A stretch of DNA of 64,000 nt from Pedobacter sp. HDW13 (GCF_011303555.1 NZ_CP049868.1:744001-808000), one strand, 5' to 3'. Shown: positions 8,872 through 18,616, counted from the first letter of the stretch. Notes: generated from the sequence alone by a model not told the origin. Program-made: numbers and translations.

Positions 8872-10392
8872 TTACTTCAGTTCCAGCTCAATAACATTGG
8901 GCAGTGCGGTTCTTAATGCTGCCGGTACCTGTACAGTAAGTTGCCCGTTTGCTACGCTGTATTTAAGGGTAGCTTTATTGCCTGATAGACTTACATTTTT
9001 AATACTTCCCTTTGTGCTAAAAGTCACCTGCTCATCGATCGGTTTTTCACCCTTTTTATGAGCCAGTAAAAACAGGTAGCGGCGCTTGGCTGCTGCTGTG
9101 GCCGGTACCGATGCCGATTCGCTGGCATCGAGTGCCTGTGCACCTTTTATGGCACTGCCATTTACTTTCATCCAACCGGCAATTTCAGCCAGACTGGTGT
9201 ACATTTCAGGAGTAAGAACCCCTTCTTTAGTTGGCCCGTAATTTAACAGCATATTGGCGTTATTGGCCCTGCACTTGATCAGATTGTTGAGCACCAGCGC
9301 AACGGGTTTTAAAGGCTTTCCTGTATAGCCCCAGCCTCCATCGGTAATGGTGGTACAAAGTTCGGCCCAGCCATCTTGCTTGGTTTTGGGCAATGCTTTA
9401 TCCTGCTCAAAGGTTTTGTAATCGCCATAACCGAAAAACCTTGGACTTACCACAATGCCAGGTTGCAATCTATGGATTTCGGCCATGGTTATGCATTTAT
9501 CCCAGGCTTTATTTCCACGCGGAATATCGGCTGCTCCATCGAACCAGATCATATCAATCTGCCCGTAATTGCTTAATAGCTCAGTAACCTGCCCTTTTAC
9601 ATAAGCAGCCATTTCATTGTAATGGGCCTGCTTTTCAGCTTCGGTTTTTACGGTAATCCGAGGCCTTAAATTTTCATCCAGCACCGGGATATTTGGGTAA
9701 TCCCTACCTACCCCATAGTACATAAAATTTTGGAAATCGCCATTTTGGTGCCAGTCTGGTCCTGAGTAATAAATCCCAACCTTTAACCCATATTTTCTGC
9801 AGGCGGCCACATAATCTTTTATCAGATCGCGGCCACCCATGTAGTTTTTGGTATTGAAATTACCATAAGCGCTTGGCCACAGGGCAAAACCATCATGATG
9901 TCTTGCTGTAAGCACCGCATAAGTCATACCGGCTGCTTTGGCTGCTTTAATCCATTTTTCGGGGTCGTAGTTTTGAGGATTAAAGTTTTTGGCCAGTGCC
10001 CAATACTCAAGCGGAGTAATACAGCTGTTTGTTTTTTCGCAGCCATTTCCGGCAAAATAATTGCCCGAATCCATAATCTTTTTAACCGATGCCGAATCCA
10101 TCTTGGGCGAACGCCAGCCAATCTGGGTGCCGGCCATCATGGGCCACGAGAGATCTATTTGTTTAATCGATGAAATGCTCCAATGGATAAACATACCTAA
10201 ACCAGCCTCCGGAAACCACTGTGCTCCGGGGTGGGTGGTATGCTTGTAGCCCGATTTTGCATCTTCAACAATGCCAATCTGGGCGTGCTCCATTTTTACT
10301 TTATCGGCTTCTTTATTTTGTGCAACCGCAAGGTTAACAGTGCCAAGCAATGGCAAACATGCCAGGCACTTATATATTAAATTTCTTTTCAT
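8872..10392 (-). CDS. GH29 alpha-L-fucosidase
   Basis: Secreted 506-residue fucosidase, expected to release terminal alpha-L-fucose from oligosaccharides by a retaining mechanism. It has a signal peptide (1-25, ending VAQ). The catalytic barrel has FIHWS, the HHDGFALWPS segment and the nucleophile motif MIWFDG (Asp about 284), then a small C-terminal beta domain. Length and order match the GH29 family. It is the last gene of the susC-led operon, 21 bases downstream of the sulfatase gene. Together with the sulfatase it suggests a sulfated fucosylated substrate, although which fucose linkage it cuts cannot be seen. Confidence 0.93.
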   Translation of the reverse strand: MKRNLIYKCLACLPLLGTVNLAVAQNKEADKVKMEHAQIGIVEDAKSGYKHTTHPGAQWFPEAGLGMFIHWSISSIKQIDLSWPMMAGTQIGWRSPKMDSASVKKIMDSGNYFAGNGCEKTNSCITPLEYWALAKNFNPQNYDPEKWIKAAKAAGMTYAVLTARHHDGFALWPSAYGNFNTKNYMGGRDLIKDYVAACRKYGLKVGIYYSGPDWHQNGDFQNFMYYGVGRDYPNIPVLDENLRPRITVKTEAEKQAHYNEMAAYVKGQVTELLSNYGQIDMIWFDGAADIPRGNKAWDKCITMAEIHRLQPGIVVSPRFFGYGDYKTFEQDKALPKTKQDGWAELCTTITDGGWGYTGKPLKPVALVLNNLIKCRANNANMLLNYGPTKEGVLTPEMYTSLAEIAGWMKVNGSAIKGAQALDASESASVPATAAAKRRYLFLLAHKKGEKPIDEQVTFSTKGSIKNVSLSGNKATLKYSVANGQLTVQVPAALRTALPNVIELELK

Positions 10393-10413
10393 TGCTTAAA
10401 TCATGAATTAAGG

Positions 10414-11916
10414 TTATTTCCCGATAACAAAGGCATCTTTTGTTTTTTCCAGCCACTGCAGCAAAACTGACTGCAGCTTTGTTACAACGGGTAAACCCGG
10501 CTGGTAGATGTTATTAAGTTCGAAAGGATCTACTTTTAAATCGTAAAGCTCATATACGCCTTTGCCCTTTTTCTTCACAAAAGCCAGCTTATAGTCTTTG
10601 GTACGAATGCCCCTGAAACCGGTGTTGATGTTTACATTACTGCTGCCAATGGCTCCTAAAATGTACTGTTCGGCTGGTTTTTCACCTTTACCATTCAGGT
10701 AATACTGGGCGTAACTCTTACCATCTACATCTTTTGGTGTTTTATTTTTTAATCCCATCAAATCTAAAAGGGTTGGATAAATATCAGGCACACTGCCTAA
10801 AAAGGTATCATCTTTACGGGGCTGGATATGACCTTTCCAGTTTACAATGAAAGGAATCCGCAGCGACTCTTCAAAGATGTTGTTTTTGGATTCTTCGTCA
10901 TGTTTACCTAAACAGTTACCATGATCGGCCATAATGACCACAATGGTATTCTCCTCCAAGTGCTCATCTTTTAAGCCTTGTAAAATACGGCCAATCTGCT
11001 CATCTACGCCAGTAATATTGGCATAATAATAACGCACATCTTTACGGTACTGATCGCCAAATGCCGTACCTGCTGCCGGGATATTGGGATCTTTTACCAA
11101 ATCGGTCAAAGGAACATCTTTGTACAGGTTATAGTATTTTTCGGGTACGGTGCGGTAATTAGAGTGTGGCGGGTTCATGGAAACCACCAATGAGAAAGGC
11201 GCACCATTTTTACGGATTTTTCCGCTTTCGTTTCTAAAGTAAGCCAATGCTTTATCGGCTTCGTGCTCTGGTCCCCATTGGTTTACGTACTTAAAATCAT
11301 CGCGTTTATCGCCCGTATCCCAGTACATGGGTTTGTTGTGTTCATCGTAAGTACCATAAGCATACCAATAATCGAAACCATGCCTGCGCTCTGGTGCAGT
11401 CCACTCGTTCCAGGCTACTTTACCTGTGTTGTTTGAAGTAGGAATGTAAGGTGGGTAAGGCGAATCGAGGTGCCATTTACCGATGTAACCGTTCGAATAG
11501 CCGTTCTGTTTCAATACATCCGACCAGCATACGGCATCTTTTTGAAGCTCGATGCCGAAAGGGGCCGAACTGGAGTTTACATTGCTGTAAACATGGTTTT
11601 TGAGTGGGTATTGTCCGGTCATGAGCATGGCCCTGGCTGGCGAACAAACGGGGTAATTACTCACCATCTGGCTCAGCACCAAACTCTCTTTGGCATACTG
11701 ATCTAAATAGGGCGTCATTACCGGCTCGCGGCCTTCGAAACCCAGTGCCTGCCCTCTCCACTGATCGGCCATGATAATTAACAAATTTGGGCTAGTTTTA
11801 GCTTTCGTACCCTTTTGTGCCATGGCCGGGAACGCAACTAACAGGGATAGAAAAAACAGAATATACGGAGGATATTTTTTATTGCTCATTCGTCTTGGGT
11901 TTTTATCAGTTTTCAT
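10414..11916 (-). CDS. Formylglycine-dependent sulfatase (S1 family)
   Basis: Secreted arylsulfatase-type enzyme that would remove sulfate from a polysaccharide or oligosaccharide. The maturation motif CSPARAMLMTGQ (Cys about 91) is the site where cysteine is converted to formylglycine. Metal ligands are visible in IIMADQWRG near the N-terminus and in MADHGNCLGKH in the second half, and the C-terminal FELNN segment is typical of the family. The first Met (11916) gives a basic stretch before the signal peptide. A second Met at 11889 directly precedes the hydrophobic segment and is an equally good start. It lies between the beta-helix protein and GH29 genes in one operon. The Cys-type site needs a formylglycine-generating enzyme, and the only FGE-like gene here (32017-32697) lacks one key Cys. 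Confidence 0.92.
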   Translation of the reverse strand: MKTDKNPRRMSNKKYPPYILFFLSLLVAFPAMAQKGTKAKTSPNLLIIMADQWRGQALGFEGREPVMTPYLDQYAKESLVLSQMVSNYPVCSPARAMLMTGQYPLKNHVYSNVNSSSAPFGIELQKDAVCWSDVLKQNGYSNGYIGKWHLDSPYPPYIPTSNNTGKVAWNEWTAPERRHGFDYWYAYGTYDEHNKPMYWDTGDKRDDFKYVNQWGPEHEADKALAYFRNESGKIRKNGAPFSLVVSMNPPHSNYRTVPEKYYNLYKDVPLTDLVKDPNIPAAGTAFGDQYRKDVRYYYANITGVDEQIGRILQGLKDEHLEENTIVVIMADHGNCLGKHDEESKNNIFEESLRIPFIVNWKGHIQPRKDDTFLGSVPDIYPTLLDLMGLKNKTPKDVDGKSYAQYYLNGKGEKPAEQYILGAIGSSNVNINTGFRGIRTKDYKLAFVKKKGKGVYELYDLKVDPFELNNIYQPGLPVVTKLQSVLLQWLEKTKDAFVIGK

Positions 11917-11964
11917 TATGGGCAGCTGCGCCGGGTATGTGCTTATTTCTTTCTGTTGCTCTTC

Positions 11965-13554
11965 TTATTTTTCAGCCAGAATATCCTGTGCCTTAATTTT
12001 CTTTTTCTCTTCGGCTATCCACTGGGGTAATTTACCTAATCTTAATTCCAATTGGGCTTCAAATAACGATTCGGGTTGTACGGCCTTGCCCAGGCTTTCC
12101 AATACCTGTACCTGATCTTTATTGAAGGTGGTTTCGGCACCATGATAACCCACAATAATGGGCGGCACTATTTTCCACCAGATTGATTTGGCTGGCCAGA
12201 ATTCGAAATTCTTTCTGGCAGCACCTAACTGCTTGTAGTTCCACAGCACCAGATTACGGCCGTGGTTGGGCATATTAAATATGGCCCCTCCCGCCCTTCC
12301 GTCAGACAGGCCTCCTGTTACCTCATCAAGCAGGGTACATCGGGGTTGCGAGGAATGCGATTCGAAACAGGTATTTTCGGGGTACCTCGAACGCCAGATT
12401 ACGGTAGCTGTAGTGCTGCCGCCACCTACGCCCACAGCATGGTGCATACCGGTTAAATCGGTAATATTAGCCAATAAAATACCAGTCGAACCACCAGCGG
12501 CATCTACAGAGTTATGCCCCATGTTGCCGTCAAAAACCAAATCAATAGCTGTACAGGCTGCTGATGCGCCGATGGTTAAACCGTTACTTACATTGCGGAA
12601 CGAGCAGTTTCTAACCCACGAGTTTACCGATTTGTTTAAACTCAGGATACTCCATCCGCTATCATCCTGTGCTGAGCGGTGGTGCACAAATTTCTTTAGC
12701 CAGTTGCCTTCGAAAGCAATATTTTCGACCCCTACCTCGCTTAAATGGGCAAAGCCAGAAACGGTCCAGTGGTGTTTGGCCTGCACATCATAATGAATGG
12801 GTTCTACCAGTATAAGCTTGTTGCCCTCTACTTTAGCCACCTGATGGCGTTCATTAACCTGCACCCCTTTTTTAATCAGCGAAGCCCAGCTGGTATCGGG
12901 TTTTATGCCTTTTAAATCGTAATCAATTAGTTCGGGGCTGTTATTGGTTACCTCGAGGATAATCCAGTCGCCGGCCTTAATTTTAGAAGCATTACTTACC
13001 TCAATGATGTGGCTTTCGCGCGGGGCGTTGGCTGTTACATCAGCCAGTTTTTTATTGGCACCCTTTGCACCAATGTTTATGGCCATCGGTACCGACCACA
13101 TTTGCTTTGGATTGGCGGGAGGCAAATCTTTATCAAAAAACAAAACAGTGCCCCCTTCTCCGTTACCCGCGCCCCTGAGTACAATTTTCGACCCCGAAAT
13201 GCGGATCACCTGCTGGTCGTCGTTAGCGGTATTAAACAGGTACCTGCCCCTAGGGAAATAAATAATCCCTTCTCCGTTTTTTTCTGCCGCAGCAATCGCG
13301 CTTATAAATGCTTTTTTATCCGAAAGGTTATCGTTTGGAATAGCACCAAAGCTGGTTACATCGAAAACCTTATAGTTTACCGTGGGGATGGCTTCTTCGC
13401 TGTAGCGGTAGCCGGCATAAGAGAAATCGGGCAAAACAGGTGTGACACCTGTACTTTTTGCAGTTTTAAAATCTTGCCATATCGCGCTTTCCTGAGCCTG
13501 GAGCGATAAACTGCTGATGGTGATTAAACCAAAAATGATTCTTTTTAAAGCCAT
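11965..13554 (-). CDS. Secreted right-handed beta-helix protein, candidate polysaccharide lyase
   Basis: A 529-residue secreted protein (signal peptide ending LQAQ). Residues about 62-110 have the pectate-lyase-superfamily entry signature: VFDVTSFGA, then a DKKAFISAI helix and GIIYFPRGRYLF. Helix coils follow (IVLRGAG, VENIAFEG, WVRNCSFRNVSNGLTIG). The C-terminal part resembles the DUF4955-type region seen in Bacteroidota beta-helix proteins. I cannot identify catalytic residues. It sits between susD and the sulfatase gene. The locus also encodes a GH88 hydrolase, which requires unsaturated uronic ends, and no classical lyase is present. I therefore infer that this protein makes those ends. 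It could instead be a hydrolase or a binding protein. Confidence 0.75.
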   Translation of the reverse strand: MALKRIIFGLITISSLSLQAQESAIWQDFKTAKSTGVTPVLPDFSYAGYRYSEEAIPTVNYKVFDVTSFGAIPNDNLSDKKAFISAIAAAEKNGEGIIYFPRGRYLFNTANDDQQVIRISGSKIVLRGAGNGEGGTVLFFDKDLPPANPKQMWSVPMAINIGAKGANKKLADVTANAPRESHIIEVSNASKIKAGDWIILEVTNNSPELIDYDLKGIKPDTSWASLIKKGVQVNERHQVAKVEGNKLILVEPIHYDVQAKHHWTVSGFAHLSEVGVENIAFEGNWLKKFVHHRSAQDDSGWSILSLNKSVNSWVRNCSFRNVSNGLTIGASAACTAIDLVFDGNMGHNSVDAAGGSTGILLANITDLTGMHHAVGVGGGSTTATVIWRSRYPENTCFESHSSQPRCTLLDEVTGGLSDGRAGGAIFNMPNHGRNLVLWNYKQLGAARKNFEFWPAKSIWWKIVPPIIVGYHGAETTFNKDQVQVLESLGKAVQPESLFEAQLELRLGKLPQWIAEEKKKIKAQDILAEK

Positions 13555-13624
13555 ACATGGATTGTTATAGTTCGCTAAAATCTGCCGGACTAAAACCGGC
13601 AGATTTCATTTGATGTGCAGCTTG

Positions 13625-15316
13625 TTACCAGCCCGGGTTATTTTCTGTTATTAATTTGTTCGACGACATTTCTAAAGAAGGAATGGGGAACAATAAATTT
13701 CTTGCCGTAACATTTTTGCCGCCTAAACCACCATATTGCTGGTTACCCGAAGTTAGTGCGCCAGTGGTAGGTGCAGCACCCATTTCGGCGCCAACCGAAT
13801 TCATGGTGCTTACAAATTTATTCCAGCGGATTAAATCCATACGGCGTAAACCTTCAAAACACAACTCGCGCATGCGCTCGTCTTCTATAGCTTGCTGAAA
13901 GGTAGCTTTGTTAAGTCCGGTCAAATCTGCCACAACACTTGCTGCCGCAACCGGCAACCCGTAACCTCTTCGGCGTACCTGGTTAATGGCATTGTAAGCG
14001 TCGGCTGTTGGACCATTTACCTGATTTTCAGCTTCAGCAAACATCAACAGGATATCGGCATACCGCAGCACCGGGAAGTTAATTCCGGTCTGGTTTTTAT
14101 CTTTAGGTGTAAGCAGTTCGTACTCCCTTCTCCATTTGGCCATATCCCTGCCGTATTGAACGGTTTTGGCAATAGCCGTTTTGGTAGCGGTATTGGTGGT
14201 ATTGTTAACGGTCCAGGTATAGGTTGTGAGTACCCAATCGCGGCGTAAATCTTTTCCGGTTGCATCGTATTTATTGTATAAACGCGCTGTTCCTTTTATA
14301 AAACCATAGCAATAACCCGGATAGGAATACAAGGGCGAATTGGCTGCCGATGGTGTCATGGTAATTCCCACCTGGCTCCCCAAAGGGCCCAGATCTAAGT
14401 AACCATCGGCACGGTTACCTTTAAATTCAATTTCCCACATGCTCTCTTTGGTGTTGTAAATCTCTTGCGCAGCATTGATGAATATCTGGCGGTAGGCATT
14501 ATTGGAATTGGCCGGTACTGATGGTAAAGTTTCGTTGAAACCATTAAAGGTAGCATCGGTACTAAAAGTTGTATTTAAGGCATGTTCGCCCGAGCTGATT
14601 ACTTTTTTAGTCCAGGCCAGTGCCTCGGCATATTTACCTGTATCGTTTAAAGGGTAGCCTGCCATTTGTAAACAAACCCTGGCTAAAATGCCTTGTACTA
14701 CCGTTTTTGAAACGCGGCTGGGGTAGCCAATTGCGGTAGAGGTTGCCACTTTTGTTTCGGCTGTGGTCATATCTTTCAATATCTGGGCATAAACATCAGC
14801 CGTTTTGGTGCGGGCTAACTGCACATCGTTAGGGCTTGTGGTTGGCACTAACCTTAAAGGCACATCGCCAAAACGGGTAACCAGCATAAAGTAGTAGTAA
14901 CCTCTTAAAAATAAAGCCTCGCCCAATATAATCTGCCGCTTGCCTTCATCCATTTGCGGTACATCAATGTGTGCAATTAAATCGTTGGCACGGTTAACTC
15001 CGGTATAAAGGTCGGTCCATAAATTGGTTACGTTGGTATTGGAAGGATCGAAATTAAATACCTGTATGCCGGTTACTGTACCCGAACGGGCATAATAGCC
15101 CTCATCGGTACAAGCTTCGAAACCATTTGGCAAATTGCCGTACACATTACCCGAACCCAGCGGATCGTACACCCCTGCCAATGCCTGGGTTAAGCCTGTT
15201 TCATCGGTATAATATTGTTCAAGAGCAATTTTATCGGTTGGCTGGGTATCTAAGAATTTCTTACAAGAGCTGCTGGCAATGGCCACCAAAACTAATAATA
15301 CATATATCTTTTTCAT
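13625..15316 (-). CDS. susD: SusD/RagB-like glycan-binding lipoprotein
   Basis: Outer-membrane surface lipoprotein that captures oligosaccharide and closes over the SusC channel. The first reasonable start is ATG at 15316, giving a lipoprotein signal that ends SSSC followed by KKFLDTQPTD, the classic SusD N-terminus. The longer frame from 15358 would overlap susC and spoil the signal. TPR-like helices follow (GEALFLRGYYYF, ARVCLQMAGYPL). The C-terminal RYADILLMFAEAENQ, a DERMRELCFEGLRR motif and LFPIPSLEMSSN complete the fold. About 563 residues, normal for the family. It starts 19 bases after the susC stop and is followed by the beta-helix gene in the same operon. Confidence 0.95.
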   Translation of the reverse strand: MKKIYVLLVLVAIASSSCKKFLDTQPTDKIALEQYYTDETGLTQALAGVYDPLGSGNVYGNLPNGFEACTDEGYYARSGTVTGIQVFNFDPSNTNVTNLWTDLYTGVNRANDLIAHIDVPQMDEGKRQIILGEALFLRGYYYFMLVTRFGDVPLRLVPTTSPNDVQLARTKTADVYAQILKDMTTAETKVATSTAIGYPSRVSKTVVQGILARVCLQMAGYPLNDTGKYAEALAWTKKVISSGEHALNTTFSTDATFNGFNETLPSVPANSNNAYRQIFINAAQEIYNTKESMWEIEFKGNRADGYLDLGPLGSQVGITMTPSAANSPLYSYPGYCYGFIKGTARLYNKYDATGKDLRRDWVLTTYTWTVNNTTNTATKTAIAKTVQYGRDMAKWRREYELLTPKDKNQTGINFPVLRYADILLMFAEAENQVNGPTADAYNAINQVRRRGYGLPVAAASVVADLTGLNKATFQQAIEDERMRELCFEGLRRMDLIRWNKFVSTMNSVGAEMGAAPTTGALTSGNQQYGGLGGKNVTARNLLFPIPSLEMSSNKLITENNPGW

Positions 15317-15335
15317 CTTGAAATAATTTATTTGA

Positions 15336-18300
15336 TTAAAATGTAAGGTTTGTACCAAAAACTATAGTACGGGCACGCGGATAGGCAGAGAAATCAAATC
15401 CTGGTGTTAAAACCGAACGGTAGGTATTTACCTCAGGGTCTCCTCCCGAATATTTGGTCCAAGTGGCCAGGTTTTGTGCCGATACAAAGAATCTTAGCGA
15501 TTTAAGGTAAATTTTCTTAATCACCTTCGGATCGAGATTATAGCCCAGCGATACTGTTTTTAGCCTCAGGTAAGAACCATCTTCTACATAGTTTGATGAA
15601 TATCCGCCTCCAAAAAAGCCCCTGGTACGGAACATCTCCGATTCGGCATTTTGTGGTGTCCATCGGTTTTCATAGCTCGCATATTGATTAAAATTACCCA
15701 GGCCATTTGTATTTCCTTCGAACAGCATTTTATTGGCATTTAAAAGATCGTTACCGTACGACCATTGGAAGAAAACATTTAAATCAAAACCCTTATAGGT
15801 AAAATTATTAGAAAAACCACCGGTGTGGGCTGGTAAACCATTTCCTATTTTAACGTAATCCTGGGCATTTACCACACCATCGCCATTTTGGTCTTTATAT
15901 TTAATATCGCCCGGCTGAATGGTTGCCCTGGTATTTCCGTTGGTAGCAACCTCTGGTTTTAAGGTATAAACGGTAACACCGCTGCCATTAACGGAGGTAT
16001 TAAAATCGGCATATTTATAAGTACCCAACCACTCGTAACCATACATAGAACCTAAAGGCTGGCCTACTTCGGCCACATAAGCGCTTACGTTACGCCAGGC
16101 GGCATCCCAGTTAATGGTACTCTCGAGGGTGTTTTGCCCTTCAGCTAGCGAAATTAGTTTATTGCGGTTAAAGGCAATATTGGCATTGGTAGTCCAGGTA
16201 AAATTTTTAGTAACAATGTTTTGAGTAGTTAAGGTTAACTCCAAACCCCTGTTTTCTACACTACCAATGTTTTTTAATGCGGTACCAAAGCCTGCCGATG
16301 GTGGCAATTGGGTGTTTAACAATAAATCTTTGGTTACTTTTCTATATACATCGGCACTGAAGGTAATTCTTTGCTTAAAAAAGCCTAAATCAATACCGGC
16401 ATCTACCTGTTCGGTAGTTTCCCATTTCAAATCGGAGTTACCCAGTTTGGTTGGGATTACACCCGGTACGTATTCGTTGTTGAAAGTGTAGGTATTTACA
16501 ATCGGATTGAAATAATTGGTCAGGTAATCGAAATCGCCTACGCGGTTGTTACCGGTTTGTCCGTAACTCACACGCAATTTACCTTCTGATAGTATTTTAG
16601 ATTTTTTGAGGAAATTTTCCTGATCAAACCGCCAGGCAATAGCTGCCGAAGGGAAGTAACCCCAATGGTTTTGGCTTGGAAATTTAGAAGATCCATCGGC
16701 CCGGTAAGAGGCAGTAAATAAGTATTTAGAATCGTAGTTGTAATTAATACGGCCTAAAAAAGAAGCCATGGTCCAGTCGGATGCAGAAGGATCGACCCTT
16801 TGTTGTACGCCCTGATCAAAACCATCAAACATCAGGTCTTCGTTAGGCAATTGGGTTACTGAGCGGCCATTGCTCCAAGTGTGTCTTTTTTGAAGTGTAA
16901 ATCCTCCTAACAGGTTTAACTTCGACTTTTTGCTTATTTTTTTATCCCAGGTAAGCGTGTTTTCGTTTAACCAGTTACTGTAATTGTTATTGCTGATTCT
17001 TCCATTTACGCCGTTTACTCCTCCCGGGCGACCTGCAGAGGTTTTGGTGTTGTTGAATACATCATTTTCGGATTTATTTTCGATAATACCGAAAGATGAT
17101 CTCAGTTTTAAATCTTTAAGAATTGCATATTCGGCATAACCATTGGCGGTAATGTTGTGTGTAGTGGTTACATTGTACGAATTCTGCAAGCTGATAACCG
17201 GATTGATACGATAATCGTTCGCGGCGTTCATATCCGGATCCTGGAAAGAATCTTCGAGATCAAACACTTCGGAAGGAACTGGCCTCATGCCCAGAATAGA
17301 AGTCATTACGTTGGTAGTAGCACCATTTTCGCCCCTGGTGGGGTCGATTCCTTTTTGTTTAAGGAAGCTGTAATTGGCGTTGATACCTACTTTTAACTTA
17401 TCGGTAATGGCATAATCGATCACCGCACGGCCGGTGTATCTCTGATAATTTGAATTTAATAAAATACCGTTTTGGTTAACTGTTGAAGTAGAAACTGCGT
17501 ATTTCAGTTTTTTGGTTCCGCCTCTTACGGCAAAATCGTTGTTATTGTACACAGCTGTGCGCGAAACCAAATCCTGCCAGTCAATCGGGCTAACACCATT
17601 GTAATAATCAACGGTTTTTCCATCGGTAAGATAAATTTGCGTAGGTGTAGCTGGTGTTCCGGTTAAAGCAGGCGTAAGTTCTAGCTGGTATTTTACATAC
17701 TCGTAAGGACTCATCATTTCCATTTTTTTGGCCATGCGCTGCACGCCCAATGTACTCGAGAAACTAAATACCGGTTTACCCTGTTTACCTTTTTTGGTTG
17801 TAATTACCACTACCCCATTGGCGCCACGGGCACCGTAAATAGCGGTTGCCGATGCATCCTTTAAAATGTCTATCGATTCGATATCGGCCGGATTAACCAC
17901 ATTGTTATTGGGATCTTCGATCAGGAAACCATCTACCACATACAAAGGGCTGTTGGCCTGCGTAACCGAGTTATTACCACGGATCACAATATCAACACCT
18001 GAACCCGGGCGGCCATCGGCCGAGGTTACCTGCACCCCGGCTACACGACCTGCTAAAGCCTCATCGAAAGAACGTACCGGTGCTTTGTTTAACTCGGCCA
18101 TTTTAACCGAGCTTACCGAACCTGTAAGGTCTTTTTTGGCTACCGTACCATAGCCCACTACCACCACCTGATCCAGGTCGTTGTTTTGTTCGGCTAAGGT
18201 TACATTTATCGTTTTTTGTTGATTTACAGTTACCTCTTTGGCGTGGTAACCTACGTATCTGAATACCAAAACCGCTGTCTGATCGGTAGGTACACTAATG

Positions 18301-18485
18301 CTGTATTCGCCCTGTGCCCTGGTGGTAACGCCACCTTTGGTTGTACCTTTAATACTTATACTAACACCGGCTAAGGTTTCGCCGGTTTTTTGATCGGTAA
18401 CAGTTCCGGTTATTATCTTACTCTGCTGGGCAGAACTCGAAAAGACGGTCAGTAGGAAGACTGAAAATAGCAGAATTCTTCTCAT
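15336..18485 (-). CDS. susC: SusC/RagA-type TonB-dependent outer membrane transporter
   Basis: Outer-membrane beta-barrel of 1049 residues that imports oligosaccharides with SusD, using TonB energy. It has a signal peptide (1-19), a carboxypeptidase-regulatory-like domain (about 23-100, ITGTVTDQKTGETLAGVSI), then the SusC plug with VVVGYGTVAKKDLTGSVSSV and the plug motifs PLYVVDGF and DASATAIYGARGANGVV. The barrel ends in aromatic FGTNLTF. No N-terminal STN domain is present, so control is likely through the HTCS rather than an anti-sigma factor. It is the first gene of the operon. A TAAATTTG box (18534-18527) and a 21-bp-phased direct repeat (18566-18591) lie upstream. Confidence 0.96.
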   Translation of the reverse strand: MRRILLFSVFLLTVFSSSAQQSKIITGTVTDQKTGETLAGVSISIKGTTKGGVTTRAQGEYSISVPTDQTAVLVFRYVGYHAKEVTVNQQKTINVTLAEQNNDLDQVVVVGYGTVAKKDLTGSVSSVKMAELNKAPVRSFDEALAGRVAGVQVTSADGRPGSGVDIVIRGNNSVTQANSPLYVVDGFLIEDPNNNVVNPADIESIDILKDASATAIYGARGANGVVVITTKKGKQGKPVFSFSSTLGVQRMAKKMEMMSPYEYVKYQLELTPALTGTPATPTQIYLTDGKTVDYYNGVSPIDWQDLVSRTAVYNNNDFAVRGGTKKLKYAVSTSTVNQNGILLNSNYQRYTGRAVIDYAITDKLKVGINANYSFLKQKGIDPTRGENGATTNVMTSILGMRPVPSEVFDLEDSFQDPDMNAANDYRINPVISLQNSYNVTTTHNITANGYAEYAILKDLKLRSSFGIIENKSENDVFNNTKTSAGRPGGVNGVNGRISNNNYSNWLNENTLTWDKKISKKSKLNLLGGFTLQKRHTWSNGRSVTQLPNEDLMFDGFDQGVQQRVDPSASDWTMASFLGRINYNYDSKYLFTASYRADGSSKFPSQNHWGYFPSAAIAWRFDQENFLKKSKILSEGKLRVSYGQTGNNRVGDFDYLTNYFNPIVNTYTFNNEYVPGVIPTKLGNSDLKWETTEQVDAGIDLGFFKQRITFSADVYRKVTKDLLLNTQLPPSAGFGTALKNIGSVENRGLELTLTTQNIVTKNFTWTTNANIAFNRNKLISLAEGQNTLESTINWDAAWRNVSAYVAEVGQPLGSMYGYEWLGTYKYADFNTSVNGSGVTVYTLKPEVATNGNTRATIQPGDIKYKDQNGDGVVNAQDYVKIGNGLPAHTGGFSNNFTYKGFDLNVFFQWSYGNDLLNANKMLFEGNTNGLGNFNQYASYENRWTPQNAESEMFRTRGFFGGGYSSNYVEDGSYLRLKTVSLGYNLDPKVIKKIYLKSLRFFVSAQNLATWTKYSGGDPEVNTYRSVLTPGFDFSAYPRARTIVFGTNLTF

Positions 18486-18526
18486 AACACTAATTCAATA
18501 AAAGTTTATAGTTGGTTGTTTGGTAT

Positions 18527-18534
18527 CAAATTTA
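18527..18534 (-). promoter_or_regulatory. Candidate susC -7 promoter element
   Basis: Minus-strand TAAATTTG matches the Bacteroidota -7 consensus TAnnTTTG and lies 42 bases upstream of the susC ATG. No clear -33 TTG is present at the usual distance. This fits a promoter that needs an activator bound at the adjacent direct repeat. Confidence 0.5.
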
Positions 18535-18559
18535 CCCCCAGTTGTAAATTTAGGGGGTA
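18533..18559. promoter_or_regulatory. TACCCCC inverted repeat in the susC promoter
   Basis: TACCCCC (18533-18539) and GGGGGTA (18553-18559) form a perfect 7-bp inverted repeat with a 20-bp centre spacing. It sits between the -7 box and the AAGGA direct repeat. A T-run follows on the plus strand, but no plus-strand gene reads towards it. A protein-binding site is therefore more likely than a terminator. Confidence 0.4.
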
Positions 18560-18565
18560 TTTTTT

Positions 18566-18591
18566 TCCTTTTAAAGGTGAAATTTATCCTT
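18566..18591 (-). promoter_or_regulatory. Direct-repeat operator upstream of susC (candidate HTCS site)
   Basis: On the minus strand two AAGGA half-sites are exactly 21 bp apart (plus-strand TCCTT at 18566-18570 and 18587-18591), embedded in A-rich flanks. The same layout recurs upstream of the GH88 gene (20046-20071) with extended similarity. AraC-type output domains commonly bind direct repeats spaced by two helical turns, so this is a plausible target of the HTCS at 20205-24269. Confidence 0.55.
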
Positions 18592-18616
18592 TTCTCACCT
18601 GCGCTTAAAAGTTTTA

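Noticed and set aside
12266-12793. Plus-strand open frame of 175 codons
   Set aside because: It lies wholly opposite the beta-helix gene, has no family features and no signals; it is an antisense shadow.
13009-13509. Plus-strand open frame of 166 codons
   Set aside because: Antisense to the N-terminal half of the beta-helix gene, with no coding character.
15317-15358. Upstream start for the SusD gene
   Set aside because: It overlaps the end of susC and would bury the lipoprotein signal; ATG 15316 is the natural start.
18533-18567. Plus-strand intrinsic terminator (hairpin plus T7)
   Set aside because: No plus-strand gene reads toward it; its place in the susC promoter makes an operator more likely.
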